64,000 bases of DNA, from positions 2,776,501 to 2,840,500 of the forward strand of contig NZ_OX030782.1 in NCBI RefSeq assembly GCF_943733665.1, written 5' to 3'. Both the position numbers and the translations under genes were made by a program. The notes under the pieces are model-generated. The model saw only the letters and a program-made list of their open reading frames with translations. It made no database searches and was not told where the DNA came from. Position 1 is the stretch's first letter, and the number at the start of each line of letters is the position of its first letter. Origin of the DNA: Aquimarina sp. Aq107 (GTDB taxonomy: Bacteria; Bacteroidota; Bacteroidia; Flavobacteriales; Flavobacteriaceae). Positions 53,389 to 62,712 of this stretch are shown here, piece after piece.

Positions 53389-54657
53389 TTATCTTACTGC
53401 TATAGGATAGTTTTCTCCTCTGTTACTTACAGTACCAGATGTTCTAGGTCCGTTATTTCTAGCGTGCATAATTCCTGCTACGTGAGGTGATGCCATTGAT
53501 GTACCACTCAATGTTGCATAACCACCGTTTAAATATGTACTTCTTACGCTACTACCTGTAGCAATAACATCAACAGGATTCATATTGTAGTTTGAGAAAG
53601 ATGAGAATCCTTGACTACAAGTCATAGAAGCTACTGTGAATATATTAGTTCCATTAACACAAGCTGGTTGATAGTTTGCTGAATTAGCACTACTATTTCC
53701 TGCTGCAATAGCAACTCTAGTTCCTGCGTTTCCAAGAGCTAATAATGCACTTCTGTAAGAAGAATTGTTTGCACATCCTGATCCAAAGAAACCTCCTAAA
53801 CTTAAGTTAGCAACATCACCAGCTAAATCATATTGACCAACGTGGTTGATTCCATTTAATATTGTAGAAGTACTTGTACCACCACTACATCCAAAAACTC
53901 GCACTGGCACGACTGGTGCTCCAGCAGAAACTCCTACTACACCAATACTATTGTTTATAGCAGCTGCAGTTCCTGCAACGTGTGTTCCGTGACCATTACA
54001 ATCATTAGCGGATCCACCTACAAATGATCTAGCATAAGTAGTATTTGTAACTACATTAAGGTCTGGATGATCTAAATCAATACCAGTATCGATTACCCAT
54101 ATCCAAGCATTACTACCAGAACCATCAGCGGCTCCACCAGCTCTAGTAATACCACAAGGAGTCTGTTGAGCCATTCTTTGTGATTGATCTCCAGAAACTA
54201 CTTCTTCGATATCGAATTTAGGCAACTCTACCACTCTATCGTACTCGATCGCTGCAATATTAGCGTCTTTAGATAATTTTTGAAATTCACTATCGCCTAA
54301 TTCAATAGCCATCCCCGAAATTTTGGTAGTATAGTAACTTAATACTTTAGACTGATCCAAATCATTTTCTGATAAGATCTCATTCATTTTTTTGATAGAC
54401 ACTTCGGAGATCTCTCTTACCGAATTTGCCTTATCTTCTCTACTCGTAAAAGATCTTTTTTCTAAAACTTTCGATGCAGGTTCTATTTTAGAATCTTTAA
54501 ACACTACAATATACTGTCCAGGAATTATTTTCCCTTCAGTACTAGTAGGTTCTACAATAGTTTCTGCAGTTCCATCATTAAAATTTTCATTTTGACATGA
54601 TGTGAATACCATAGCTGAGAGTAGTGTCCCCACAGCGATTTTACTTAAATTTTTCAT
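53389..54657 (-). CDS. subtilisin-like serine protease (S8) lipoprotein
   Basis: A 422-residue secreted protease. A lipoprotein signal ends VFTSCQ (C21). An I9-type propeptide (~45-140; PGQYIVVFKDSK) precedes the peptidase: D190 in WVIDTGIDL, H223 in NGHGTHVAG and S387 in SGTSMASPH. An oxyanion Asn is in AAGNSSANS. Ends without a T9SS domain, so it is probably periplasmic or outer-membrane bound. No adjacent gene shares its direction. Confidence 0.92.
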   Translation of the reverse strand: MKNLSKIAVGTLLSAMVFTSCQNENFNDGTAETIVEPTSTEGKIIPGQYIVVFKDSKIEPASKVLEKRSFTSREDKANSVREISEVSIKKMNEILSENDLDQSKVLSYYTTKISGMAIELGDSEFQKLSKDANIAAIEYDRVVELPKFDIEEVVSGDQSQRMAQQTPCGITRAGGAADGSGSNAWIWVIDTGIDLDHPDLNVVTNTTYARSFVGGSANDCNGHGTHVAGTAAAINNSIGVVGVSAGAPVVPVRVFGCSGGTSTSTILNGINHVGQYDLAGDVANLSLGGFFGSGCANNSSYRSALLALGNAGTRVAIAAGNSSANSANYQPACVNGTNIFTVASMTCSQGFSSFSNYNMNPVDVIATGSSVRSTYLNGGYATLSGTSMASPHVAGIMHARNNGPRTSGTVSNRGENYPIAVR

Positions 54658-55075
54658 ACTGAGTTAAATTTGTGTTAGGCGCAAATTTATAAATTCAAAC
54701 GAAAAATTTAATATGGTAAAACCGTATGCTATTTTGTTAACAGTTAATAATTAAGATAAAAAATTGCAATTAAAAATAATTTGTTGCAACTTTGTTGCTT
54801 TAGTAATAATGATGGTTTCAAGAAGAATTAACAAAAACAAAAAGCAGTACAAAACTCCATAAAACTAAAACAATTAATCAAAATTAATTAACATTTAATT
54901 AACGTTATTTAACTAAATTTTCTAAAGACAAGTGGTTCTAAAGGTTAAAAACTGTTTAATTAACTAAAAATTATATTAAACAAAGCATCACTTTTTCGAA
55001 AAAATAATAAAAAAAAAATAGTTCTATTACATACTTTATCATCTAAAAAAGCTTAATAACTATCATAATTAACCA
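54658..55075. promoter_or_regulatory. 418-bp intergenic region with phased TTAATTAAC repeats
   Basis: TTAATTAAC occurs at 54884 and 54895, TTATTTAAC at 54905 and TTAATTAAC again at 54956, so the first three are one helical turn apart. AATTGCAATT (near 54764) is a palindrome. This AT-rich region must hold the promoters of the divergent subtilase gene and the small CxxC protein. A Zur-type box was looked for but not recognised. Confidence 0.35.
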
Positions 55076-55387
55076 ATGAGGTTGAACTTTTATAAAAATA
55101 TAATTTCTCTTTTTTTAGTTACAACTTTTCTGCTTTTAAGAGTTGTTAATGCGCACGCATTTTCACATTTTTCCGATGATTCACATCTAGATACAAATTG
55201 TGAATTATGTGAGATCATAATCACATCAAATCAGCTTACACCTTTTATTGGGGATACTACCGAAGAAATAGAACAAAAATCTACGACATATTATCACGAA
55301 CATAAAGTAGATTTTAGTTATGAAACATCTAAATATAGTATAACGCTGCCCAAAAGTGTTTACAACAAACCTCCTCCAATACTTTAA
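55076..55387 (+). CDS. small exported CxxC/His protein
   Basis: A 103-residue exported protein. Signal region ends near VNAHA. Next to it are HAFSHFSDD, then CELCEI, a CxxC with a nearby His cluster, and a later YYHEH. Similar short flavobacterial proteins (His-Phe-Ser-His plus CxxC, sometimes labelled DUF2946-like) occur near metal-uptake genes, so metal binding is plausible. No enzymatic motif. It starts the plus-strand group before the carbonic anhydrase, but a 198-bp gap separates them. Confidence 0.6.
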   Translation: MRLNFYKNIISLFLVTTFLLLRVVNAHAFSHFSDDSHLDTNCELCEIIITSNQLTPFIGDTTEEIEQKSTTYYHEHKVDFSYETSKYSITLPKSVYNKPPPIL

Positions 55388-55585
55388 ATTAGAGTCATAT
55401 TGTTTTTTTTACTTAACTGATTAATACACATTTCTATAATGATATTGTAGTATGATATAGTGATATATAAAACAATCCAATAACTCAATCTTTCCTATTA
55501 TAAGAAGAGGTCCTATCATTTTTAGAAACCTCATTATTTAAATTATCACAAAATAACATTCAAAATAAAATAATTTACTATTAAT

Positions 55586-56059
55586 ATGATCACTGTAAAA
55601 GAAATCGAAAACATTCAAAAAACTTGGGGACAAGGAGTTGTTCAAATTGGAACACTTCAAGCAGACAGACTAGAAATTGAAACGTATACGGAAAACTTCG
55701 TAAATGAATTATATGACTTCGACGACAAAGAAGTATTATTCAAACCTACTAAAGCTTCAATTGATCAGTTTAGAATAACTAAAGAAGGTGCGATTTCTTA
55801 TTTCATTGGTGGTAATTCAAAATTTTCCGAAGATAAAGGCTTTGCACTTCAACCATGGACACAAGTAAAATTTGAAAATGCAGCTTTAATATTAGAAGAA
55901 AACAGAGCGTTAGCCATGGGTAATTATTTTTTTACCGATAAAAATGGACAAGATACTAAGGTAGAATACACTTTTGGATATCGTAAAGATTCCAACGGAA
56001 AACTAAAAATAGATGTACATCATTCTTCCTTGCCGTTTAACATAGTGGAAAGTGTATGA
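55586..56059 (+). CDS. iota-type carbonic anhydrase (COG4337 family)
   Basis: A 157-residue cytosolic protein with no signal peptide. FKPTKASIDQFRITKEGAISYFIGG (quoted as FKPTKASIDQFRITKEGAI), FALQPWTQVKFENAAL and the terminal HHSSLP (H145-S148) match the COG4337/LCIP63 family, shown to be iota-class carbonic anhydrases in diatoms and bacteria, some of them metal-free. They interconvert CO2 and bicarbonate. The NTF2-like fold often leads to a mislabel as SnoaL or phosphoribosyl-AMP cyclohydrolase. Overlaps the next gene by 4 bp (ATGA). TGATAT repeats at 55440-55466 may belong to its promoter. Confidence 0.82.
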   Translation: MITVKEIENIQKTWGQGVVQIGTLQADRLEIETYTENFVNELYDFDDKEVLFKPTKASIDQFRITKEGAISYFIGGNSKFSEDKGFALQPWTQVKFENAALILEENRALAMGNYFFTDKNGQDTKVEYTFGYRKDSNGKLKIDVHHSSLPFNIVESV

Positions 56060-56592
56060 CTTTTAATAAATTAAAATCTGGAAATTCTCTATTTCTTATA
56101 TGCCCAACGGACCATATGGAAGATGTTTTACGACAAAATTGTAGTACTGAAGCATTCTTCTATACGGCCCTTGGGGCTAATTTTAGATGGGATATTGACA
56201 CTCAAGAAAACCTTATTTCTGTAATTAAAAATCAAAACATTACTCAAGTAATTTTTATAACAAAAAACACAAATATTTTTTACAGAGAAGTACTTGAACC
56301 AGAAATCGAACCTTTTTTCAACGCTAATAAAACCTTATTACAGCTTGATAAAACGTTACCTAAACACTTCTTAAGTCAAAGTCATCCAATATTGAGAGTA
56401 ATGCTTTTGGCCTCCAGACATTTACAAAAACAACGGAAATACATGTTAGACACTCCAATACTGGGAAAAGCTTTAAAACATGACAATGTTATTACCCAAA
56501 GTTTTGTCTACTATTCAAATAATCAAATTTTTTATCCTCCAAAAACAATCGAAAATAAGGTTTTGTTATATGGCAAATTATCTCCTAACTAA
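56056..56592 (+). CDS. uncharacterised protein coupled to the iota carbonic anhydrase
   Basis: A 178-residue cytosolic protein whose ATG overlaps the stop of the carbonic anhydrase gene, so the two are made together. Its N-terminal ~80 residues (FLICPTDHMEDVL, EAFFYTALGANFRWD, ITQVIFITKNTN) faintly resemble the strand-loop order of beta-carbonic anhydrases, but their zinc-ligand motif CxDSR and second HxxC are absent. It could be a degenerate paralogue or an unrelated partner. I do not recognise a firm family. C-terminal half helical (FLSQSHPILRVMLLASRHL, quoted as PILRVMLLASRHL). Confidence 0.55.
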   Translation: MTFNKLKSGNSLFLICPTDHMEDVLRQNCSTEAFFYTALGANFRWDIDTQENLISVIKNQNITQVIFITKNTNIFYREVLEPEIEPFFNANKTLLQLDKTLPKHFLSQSHPILRVMLLASRHLQKQRKYMLDTPILGKALKHDNVITQSFVYYSNNQIFYPPKTIENKVLLYGKLSPN

Positions 56593-56651
56593 AAATTAGG
56601 TAACCAATTGTACAAAATGAAAATTATCATAATAATTAAAATACTGTAATT

Positions 56652-57170
56652 ATGAAATTCTATCAAATATTACTTCTAGGATGTCTATTGCTATTTTCAA
56701 CATCATTTAGCCTACCGCATCCAATAAAGCTAACCTCATCACTAATTCAATCTTTTCCGGAAAGTAATATTTTAGGAGTAGAATGCAGAGTGTTTATTGA
56801 TGATTTTACTTTTAGTATGAACGATACATTTACTAAAAATTTTAATGCATCGGACTTATCCAAAGAAGATATTGAAGGAATTGAAAATTATTTTAAAAAG
56901 TATTATAAAATAATCATTAATGATAAAATATATACCCTTACATATATTTCATCAGAAGTTTTTGAAAAGCATAATGTTTTATCAATTAAGTTTTCCAAAA
57001 AGATACCAGTGATAAAAGAGGGGGATCAAATTTGTATCGAAAACACACTTTTTTTTCAAGAATTTGATTTTTTACAATCTAATAGAATGACTGTTCGTAT
57101 ACCTCCATTTATTTCAGAAGATTACTTCGAAGTTACATCACTAGACAAACCTATAACCCTTAATTTATAA
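56652..57170 (+). CDS. exported DUF6702 family protein
   Basis: A 172-residue protein with a signal peptide (SFSLPHP boundary). HPIKLTSSLIQSF starts the DUF6702 domain, then VECRVFIDDFTFSM and YFKKYYKIIINDKIYTLTYIS, quoted in part as YFKKYYKIIINDKIYT. In flavobacteria DUF6702 is commonly next to a HupE/UreJ-like gene, as here (13 bp to 57184). Function unknown; a periplasmic role with that membrane protein is plausible. Confidence 0.8.
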   Translation: MKFYQILLLGCLLLFSTSFSLPHPIKLTSSLIQSFPESNILGVECRVFIDDFTFSMNDTFTKNFNASDLSKEDIEGIENYFKKYYKIIINDKIYTLTYISSEVFEKHNVLSIKFSKKIPVIKEGDQICIENTLFFQEFDFLQSNRMTVRIPPFISEDYFEVTSLDKPITLNL

Positions 57171-57183
57171 TACCCTAATCCTA

Positions 57184-57771
57184 ATGGATAATTTAAGTTC
57201 TTTTTTTATTAATGGATGGCATCATATCGTAGATATTAATGCATACGACCATTTATTATTTGTAATGACATTATGTGCTGCTTTTAAACTAGAGCAATGG
57301 AAGCAAATATTAGTGATCATTACCGCTTTTACTATTGGGCATAGCGGAACTCTTATTCTAAGCGCTTTAGATATAATTCCAGCAAACTCCAAACTTATAG
57401 ATATGCTCATTCCATTTACCATAATGTTAACTGCATTAGCCAATATTATCAATTACAATAAACACGGTAAATTTTCTGATACTAAAGTAAAATATAGCAT
57501 TGCCTTAATTTTTGGGTTAATTCATGGATTAGCATTCGCCAGCAATTTTAAATTTATGCTATTTAGTGATAGTATAATTATGCCTCTATTGGCATTTAAT
57601 ATTGGTATCGAGGTTGGACAGTTATTTATTGTACTCCTTTTTATGTTATCCCTATGGATATATACTCAATTTATTAGGGGAGAACATTTAAAATGGAACC
57701 TGTTCATTTCGGGAGCTGGTTTTGGAATTGCTGCCACGATTTTATTAAACGCTTTTAATGATATACAATAA
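57184..57771 (+). CDS. HupE/UreJ-like membrane protein
   Basis: A 195-residue inner-membrane protein with six to seven transmembrane segments. GWHHIVDINAYDHLLFV, FTIGHSGTLIL and FGLIHGLAFA are the His-containing signatures of HupE/UreJ family 2. HupE/UreJ proteins move nickel or other transition metals, or act as accessory factors to them. The conserved His and Asp (HHIVD, DHLLF) could form a metal path. The neighbours suggest zinc rather than nickel, as there is no urease or hydrogenase here. Confidence 0.85.
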   Translation: MDNLSSFFINGWHHIVDINAYDHLLFVMTLCAAFKLEQWKQILVIITAFTIGHSGTLILSALDIIPANSKLIDMLIPFTIMLTALANIINYNKHGKFSDTKVKYSIALIFGLIHGLAFASNFKFMLFSDSIIMPLLAFNIGIEVGQLFIVLLFMLSLWIYTQFIRGEHLKWNLFISGAGFGIAATILLNAFNDIQ

Positions 57772-57799
57772 TAGACTATGTTAACAAAGGAATTTTAAT

Positions 57800-58753
57800 A
57801 TGTTTAAACAAATAGCTATTTACTTAATTCTTTCATTTTTGTTTGGATCTTGTGGGACACAAGAAAAAAAAGAAGAATCTGAAGTTATTATTGATCGAAA
57901 AAAAATTGATGCAACTTTTAACAAAGATGTATCTAAGCTATTATTAGATCATTTATACGTGGTTGTAGATAGCATTACTTATGAAAAATTAATAAAAAAC
58001 AATAGTTGGAAAAGTAAATATGCCTCTATAGATATAGGATTACCAGATTTTGCTCCCGCAGATCATAAAGTATCTACCTGTTATTTACGAGGACATCAAC
58101 ATTATATTGAAATCTTAAGTCCAAAAAATAGCTATAACGAACCTGTAGGGAAAAGTGGAATTGGTTTCTCTTTAAAAAACAATGACGAACATTTTCATTT
58201 GGGTGTTAAACCAAAATTAAAAACTACTAAAGACTCGCTTCTTTATGCTATGGAAACTGTTGAGATGCCTTTGGATGATCATAACCATACCTGGTTCAAG
58301 GCTTTTTACACACCAAGTCCTGGCACATCTTTACACACTTGGTATGGTTTTTATAACCCAGCTTTTTTAGATAATCTTCTAGGAAAAAGACATACCACAT
58401 ATTCACGGGAAGCATTTCTTGAATCTACGTATACTGATGAAAAACTTTTTAACGGTATTAAAGAAATCCATCTAAGCTGTATCCCAAATGATTATCGCCG
58501 CGTAACCCAAGAACTAAGGCATTTAGGTTGTAAGCTATTAGAAAAAAACGGAAATACTCTAACCATAGCTAGCGGTGACATTACTATTAATATTCAACCC
58601 TCTAATCAGATCGAATACAGTCAAATTACCAAAATAATTTGTCGATTAAACGAAAAAGATAACAGCACGATTCAATTAGGTAATGTTACCATAACCAATC
58701 AAGGGAATGAATCTACATGGAATTTTGATGAACTTCATAAAAACAATTTTTAG
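57800..58753 (+). CDS. DUF5829-type lipoprotein
   Basis: A 317-residue lipoprotein (signal ends LFGSCGT). The mature part has VOC-like pieces: LLLDHLYVVVDSITYEKLIKN (in part LLDHLYVVVDSITYEKL), HYIEILSPKNSYNEPVGKSG and WYGFYNPAFLDN. This pattern matches DUF5829 as recalled. The middle has a run of His-containing segments (GHQHYIE, HFHLG, DDHNHTW). Function unknown. Its position between HupE-like and CobW genes suggests a periplasmic partner in metal handling, inferred only from neighbours. Confidence 0.65.
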   Translation: MFKQIAIYLILSFLFGSCGTQEKKEESEVIIDRKKIDATFNKDVSKLLLDHLYVVVDSITYEKLIKNNSWKSKYASIDIGLPDFAPADHKVSTCYLRGHQHYIEILSPKNSYNEPVGKSGIGFSLKNNDEHFHLGVKPKLKTTKDSLLYAMETVEMPLDDHNHTWFKAFYTPSPGTSLHTWYGFYNPAFLDNLLGKRHTTYSREAFLESTYTDEKLFNGIKEIHLSCIPNDYRRVTQELRHLGCKLLEKNGNTLTIASGDITINIQPSNQIEYSQITKIICRLNEKDNSTIQLGNVTITNQGNESTWNFDELHKNNF

Positions 58754-58787
58754 AAAACACTGTAATATTATTTAAAATTAAAACAAA

Positions 58788-59615
58788 ATGAACAAAAAAA
58801 CTCACTATCAAATTATTGTAACTCTTCTTTTATTTTTTGCTATTACATCCTGTAAACAAGAAAAAAAGGCTCCGGAAACTACTGATGAGTTAGAAACAGA
58901 AATTACTGAAGAAGCCGAAGTAGTACAACCTAAAATTACCTTAGAGAAATTAGAAGGTTCGCCTGCATATAAAGACGCCGCACTTATTTTAGATACTTCT
59001 GATGAAATAGTCGCTAAAAAATCTGGAGAAATGGATTTCTCTTTTAACGTTGAAAATTATGAATTAGGTGCTCAAACTAAAGGTCCAAACGCACAAAAAC
59101 TAGCAAATTCAGGGAAAGGACAACATATTCATTTTATCCTAAATAATCAGCCCTACTCTGCACACTATGAGCCAAATTTTAAAAAAGAAATACCTGATGG
59201 CATCCACCATTTAGTTGCTTTTTTAAGCCGTTCATTCCATGAATCAGTAAAGAATGAAAATTCTGTAGTTGTTCGTAAGCTATTAGTAGGAGAAAAACCT
59301 GAGGATAAATTAAATCTTAATATGGAGGCACCAACACTAATTTATAGCCGACCTAAAGGTGAATATACTGGTGACGGTACAAAGGAAGTATTATTGGATT
59401 TCTTTGTACTAAATACAACACTTTCTAAAGAAGGAAATAAAGTTCGCGCAAAAATTAATGGGACGGAATTTACAATCACAGAATGGGTTCCTCATATTAT
59501 CAAAGGACTTCCTATGGGAGAAATTACTATTCAGCTAGAATTAGTTGATGAAGCTGGAAATGTAATTCCAGGGCCATTTAACAAGGTAACTCGTAAGATC
59601 ACTTTAAAAGACTAA
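58788..59615 (+). CDS. lipoprotein with His-containing beta domain
   Basis: A 275-residue lipoprotein (signal ends AITSCKQ). An acidic N-terminal stretch ([18 protein letters not shown]) precedes a beta-rich domain containing [20 protein letters not shown] and [17 protein letters not shown]. Unnamed flavobacterial relatives with this His-rich core are often just called phosphopeptide-binding; no true function is known. A metal-binding role is possible. It lies 13 bp upstream of the CobW-type gene, so the two are probably cotranscribed. Confidence 0.6.
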   Translation: MNKKTHYQIIVTLLLFFAITSCKQEKKAPETTDELETEITEEAEVVQPKITLEKLEGSPAYKDAALILDTSDEIVAKKSGEMDFSFNVENYELGAQTKGPNAQKLANSGKGQHIHFILNNQPYSAHYEPNFKKEIPDGIHHLVAFLSRSFHESVKNENSVVVRKLLVGEKPEDKLNLNMEAPTLIYSRPKGEYTGDGTKEVLLDFFVLNTTLSKEGNKVRAKINGTEFTITEWVPHIIKGLPMGEITIQLELVDEAGNVIPGPFNKVTRKITLKD

Positions 59616-59628
59616 AAAAATAAAGTCA

Positions 59629-60846
59629 ATGAAAAAATTACCTGTAACTGTATTGAGTGGCTTTCTTGGAGCAGGAAAGACAACACTCTTAAATCATATT
59701 TTACATAACAAAGAAGGATTAAAAGTTGCTGTTATTGTAAATGACATGAGTGAAATCAACATTGATGCACAGCTTGTAGAAAATGAAAACACCTTATCTA
59801 GAACCGAAGAAAAACTCGTTGAGATGTCTAATGGTTGTATTTGCTGTACCCTAAGAGAAGATCTAATGGTAGAGGTAGAAAAATTAGCCAAAGAACAACG
59901 CTTTGATTATTTAATCATAGAAAGTACTGGGATTTCGGAACCTATCCCTGTAGCACAAACCTTTAGTTTTACCAGCGAAGATGGACAACTAGACTTAAGC
60001 AAGTTTAGCTATGTAGATACTATGGTCACTGTTGTAGATGGTTATAATTTTCTGAGAGATTTTTCTAGCCCACAATATCTAACAGATAGAAACCTTACTA
60101 ATATTGAGGGAGATGACCGTACTATTGTTAACCTATTAACTGATCAAGTAGAGTTTGCTAATGTTATTTTGCTAAATAAAGTAGACTTGATAACAGAATC
60201 AGAATTGAGGAATTTATATGATATTATTCATAAATTAAACCCAAACGCTCGTGTTATCCCTACTCAAAATTCTCAAGTATCAATACGTGAAGTAATTGAT
60301 ACAGGTTTGTTTGATTTTGAAGAAGCAGAAGCATCAGCAGGATGGATACAGGAACTCGAAAATGAGCACATCCCGGAAACCGAAGAATATGGGATTGGTT
60401 CTTTTGTTTATCGAAAATGTAAACCCTTTCATCCTGAGCGTTTTTTAGAATTTGCCAAGGATCACTTTCCTTCAAATATTATTCGTAGTAAAGGATTATT
60501 TTGGCTTGCCTCTCGTCCCAATCAAGCTCTTATATGGGGTTCTGCAGGAGGTTCACTCAAAACGGATCCAGCTGGAGTTTGGTGGGCTTCGATGCCTTTT
60601 AGTGAACGAATCAGTTATGGTTCATTTTTAGATAATCAAAAGATGATTGAAGCTGAGTGGGATCCTACATTTGGGGATCGTAAAATCGAACTCGTATTTA
60701 TTGGTCAAAACATTGATGTTGATCTTGTAACTAAACAATTGGATGATTGTTTGATCACAGAATCAGAACTTAACGAATGGAAAAAGGGGGTGTTTGCTGC
60801 AAACGATCATTGGCCAATTCCTAATTACGAAGGGTCATCTGTCTAA
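59629..60846 (+). CDS. CobW/YciC-type metallochaperone GTPase
   Basis: A 405-residue GTPase of the CobW family (COG0523). P-loop [10 protein letters not shown] (10-19), metal motif C70-x-C72-C73 in NGCICCTL, a Walker B-like segment ([11 protein letters not shown]) and a C-terminal CobW_C domain. Its architecture is that of the YciC/ZigA/ZNG1 group, zinc metallochaperones induced under zinc limitation in other bacteria. It probably delivers zinc or another metal to enzymes under scarcity. It ends a plus-strand run of genes starting near 55586, closed by a strong terminator at 60880. Confidence 0.9.
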   Translation: MKKLPVTVLSGFLGAGKTTLLNHILHNKEGLKVAVIVNDMSEINIDAQLVENENTLSRTEEKLVEMSNGCICCTLREDLMVEVEKLAKEQRFDYLIIESTGISEPIPVAQTFSFTSEDGQLDLSKFSYVDTMVTVVDGYNFLRDFSSPQYLTDRNLTNIEGDDRTIVNLLTDQVEFANVILLNKVDLITESELRNLYDIIHKLNPNARVIPTQNSQVSIREVIDTGLFDFEEAEASAGWIQELENEHIPETEEYGIGSFVYRKCKPFHPERFLEFAKDHFPSNIIRSKGLFWLASRPNQALIWGSAGGSLKTDPAGVWWASMPFSERISYGSFLDNQKMIEAEWDPTFGDRKIELVFIGQNIDVDLVTKQLDDCLITESELNEWKKGVFAANDHWPIPNYEGSSV

Positions 60847-60879
60847 TAGAGATAAAACCGAAAGAATTGAAATAACAAT

Positions 60880-60910
60880 AAATCCGGTTAGCTAAAGGCT
60901 AACCGGATTT
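60880..60910. terminator. bidirectional rho-independent terminator
   Basis: A 13-bp perfect stem AAATCCGGTTAGC/GCTAACCGGATTT (60880-60892, 60898-60910) with a 5-base loop, between the CobW gene and the convergent metallophosphatase gene. Confidence 0.88.
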
Positions 60911-60931
60911 ACTAATAATATAATTAGAATT

Positions 60932-61846
60932 TTATACAACCATAGCAGTTCCGTCTGAAGTTTTATTTTTTTGGCTATCAAAATAAAAATCTATTCTACC
61001 TAAATACAAACCGTAACACCCAACCTGATTTACGAGCACATTTTTATCTTTTCTATTTTTTACTACTGTTGGTTCTTTTAGAAAAGTATGCGTATGTCCA
61101 CCTATAATTAGATCAATGTTTTCTGTAGCTGCCGCTAGGCTTAAATCACTCACTTTATTTGGCTCGTTTTTATAATCATATCCTAAATGAGATAAACATA
61201 TAACCAAATCACACTTTTCTTCGTTTTTTAATACAGCACTCATATCCTGAGCAATCTCTATTGGATTAAGATAATTAGTCTCCTTATATAAATCTTTCAT
61301 TACAAGTCCTTCTAACTCTATTCCTAAACCAAATATTCCAATCTTAATAGAATCCTTTATTATTATTTTATAAGGCTTTACGAACGTATCCATAACTGTA
61401 TTAGTAAAATCATAGTTAGCGGACACAAAATTAAATTTTGCATAAGGCAATTGTGCATGCAATCCTTCAATCCCATTATCAAAATCATGATTCCCTATAG
61501 TTACTACATCGTATTTAAGCATACTCATCAACTTAAATTCTAGCTCACCTCCGTAAAAATTAAAATAAGGAGTTCCCTGAAAAATATCCCCAGCATCTAA
61601 TAACAAAGTATTAGGATTCTCTTTTCTTATATTTTCAATAATTGTAGCTCTTCGGGCCACTCCCCCTTTATTAGAATTTCTACCATCATTTGGCCCAAAA
61701 GGATCTATATGACTATGTACATCGTTTGTATGTAAGATGGTTATCTTTTTCGTGTTACTCGTAGAAAAAGAAGATAAACCTACACCTCCAACTGTAAACA
61801 AGCCAGCCGTTAATGCAGAATGTTTTACAAATTCTCTTCGTTTCAT
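60932..61846 (-). CDS. 5'-nucleotidase N-terminal (metallophosphatase) domain protein, Tat-type signal
   Basis: A 304-residue exported enzyme part. It starts with a twin-arginine-like segment MKRREFVKHSALTAGLF. The metallophosphatase core has ITILHTNDVHSHIDP, LLDAGDIFQG, TIGNHDFDNGIEG, CLSHLGYDYK and IIGGHTHTF, the UshA-type di-metal site (zinc or manganese). It lacks the C-terminal substrate domain, which is in the next gene (61859-62614). Together they would form a two-part 5'-nucleotidase or 2',3'-cyclic phosphodiesterase. Cys for lipid attachment absent. Confidence 0.88.
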   Translation of the reverse strand: MKRREFVKHSALTAGLFTVGGVGLSSFSTSNTKKITILHTNDVHSHIDPFGPNDGRNSNKGGVARRATIIENIRKENPNTLLLDAGDIFQGTPYFNFYGGELEFKLMSMLKYDVVTIGNHDFDNGIEGLHAQLPYAKFNFVSANYDFTNTVMDTFVKPYKIIIKDSIKIGIFGLGIELEGLVMKDLYKETNYLNPIEIAQDMSAVLKNEEKCDLVICLSHLGYDYKNEPNKVSDLSLAAATENIDLIIGGHTHTFLKEPTVVKNRKDKNVLVNQVGCYGLYLGRIDFYFDSQKNKTSDGTAMVV

Positions 61847-61858
61847 CTCTTTATTTAA

Positions 61859-62614
61859 TTAGTTGGTTTGTAAAAATCTATCGTCAATTTTCGGTGCAAT
61901 TGTATCTACTTTTTTAAAGTAATCAATCATTGCATTCCTAATTTTATAATTCAACTTATGAGCCTTGCCCGCTTTTTTAAAAAAATACATCTCACTACCA
62001 CCATGATACAGATAATCATTAGTTGCTACGAAATAAACCTTGTCTTCGTTAATTTCCATATTATTAATCAAAGCTTTCACGATATTAAAATCTTTATCAA
62101 CGGTTATTTTTAATCCAGAAATAGGATGCGCTTTTCTAGACTTTTGTAAATAGGAAATCAATTCTTTAATATGGGCACCCTTCATTTCCACAACTATGAT
62201 ACTATTCTCAAATGGCATCACCTGATAGGCAGTACGCGCGGTAACATTACCTTTTGGAATTGGTGCTCGTATTCCTCCTTGATTTAATAATACCATATCA
62301 ATGGCACTTTTAGTTTTTGAGATAAAAAAAGGATTGGCTTGTTCTAATACGATATCGGCCATTAAATTACCAATAGCTGTATTAAGGTTTCCATCTCTTT
62401 TAGAGTAAGTTTCTGGAGCATATGCCAAGGTACTATCCAAAGTCTTATTTACATGTTCTTTATACGGTTTTATAAAAGCCTCCACATCTGAATTATCCAG
62501 AGTAGTATCATTTATTTCAATTCTCACTCCTTCTACTTTTATAAGGTGTTCTTTTTTCTTACAAGATGAGAAAACCAATATGAATGTAAGCAATAAGAAA
62601 CTCTTATCAATCAT
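61859..62614 (-). CDS. 5'-nucleotidase C-terminal domain lipoprotein
   Basis: A 251-residue lipoprotein (signal ends VFSSCK). ATG 62614 is preferred to 62653 because it opens the signal. The 5'-nucleotidase C-terminal domain (PF02872) has GNLMADIVLEQA, LLNQGGIRAPIPKG, MPFENSIIVVEMKG and YLYHGGSEMYF. The N-terminal half of a normal UshA-like protein is encoded separately 12 bp downstream, so this is a split enzyme. The parts could assemble in the periplasm. Confidence 0.85.
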   Translation of the reverse strand: MIDKSFLLLTFILVFSSCKKKEHLIKVEGVRIEINDTTLDNSDVEAFIKPYKEHVNKTLDSTLAYAPETYSKRDGNLNTAIGNLMADIVLEQANPFFISKTKSAIDMVLLNQGGIRAPIPKGNVTARTAYQVMPFENSIIVVEMKGAHIKELISYLQKSRKAHPISGLKITVDKDFNIVKALINNMEINEDKVYFVATNDYLYHGGSEMYFFKKAGKAHKLNYKIRNAMIDYFKKVDTIAPKIDDRFLQTN

Positions 62615-62712
62615 ATTTTTTCGTAGGTAATTATGATCTATTATTTTATCCATGTATTATAAAACTTGATTAATCCTTTCTCTAGCAGCTAATGTATAAT
62701 TTTAATTCTATT

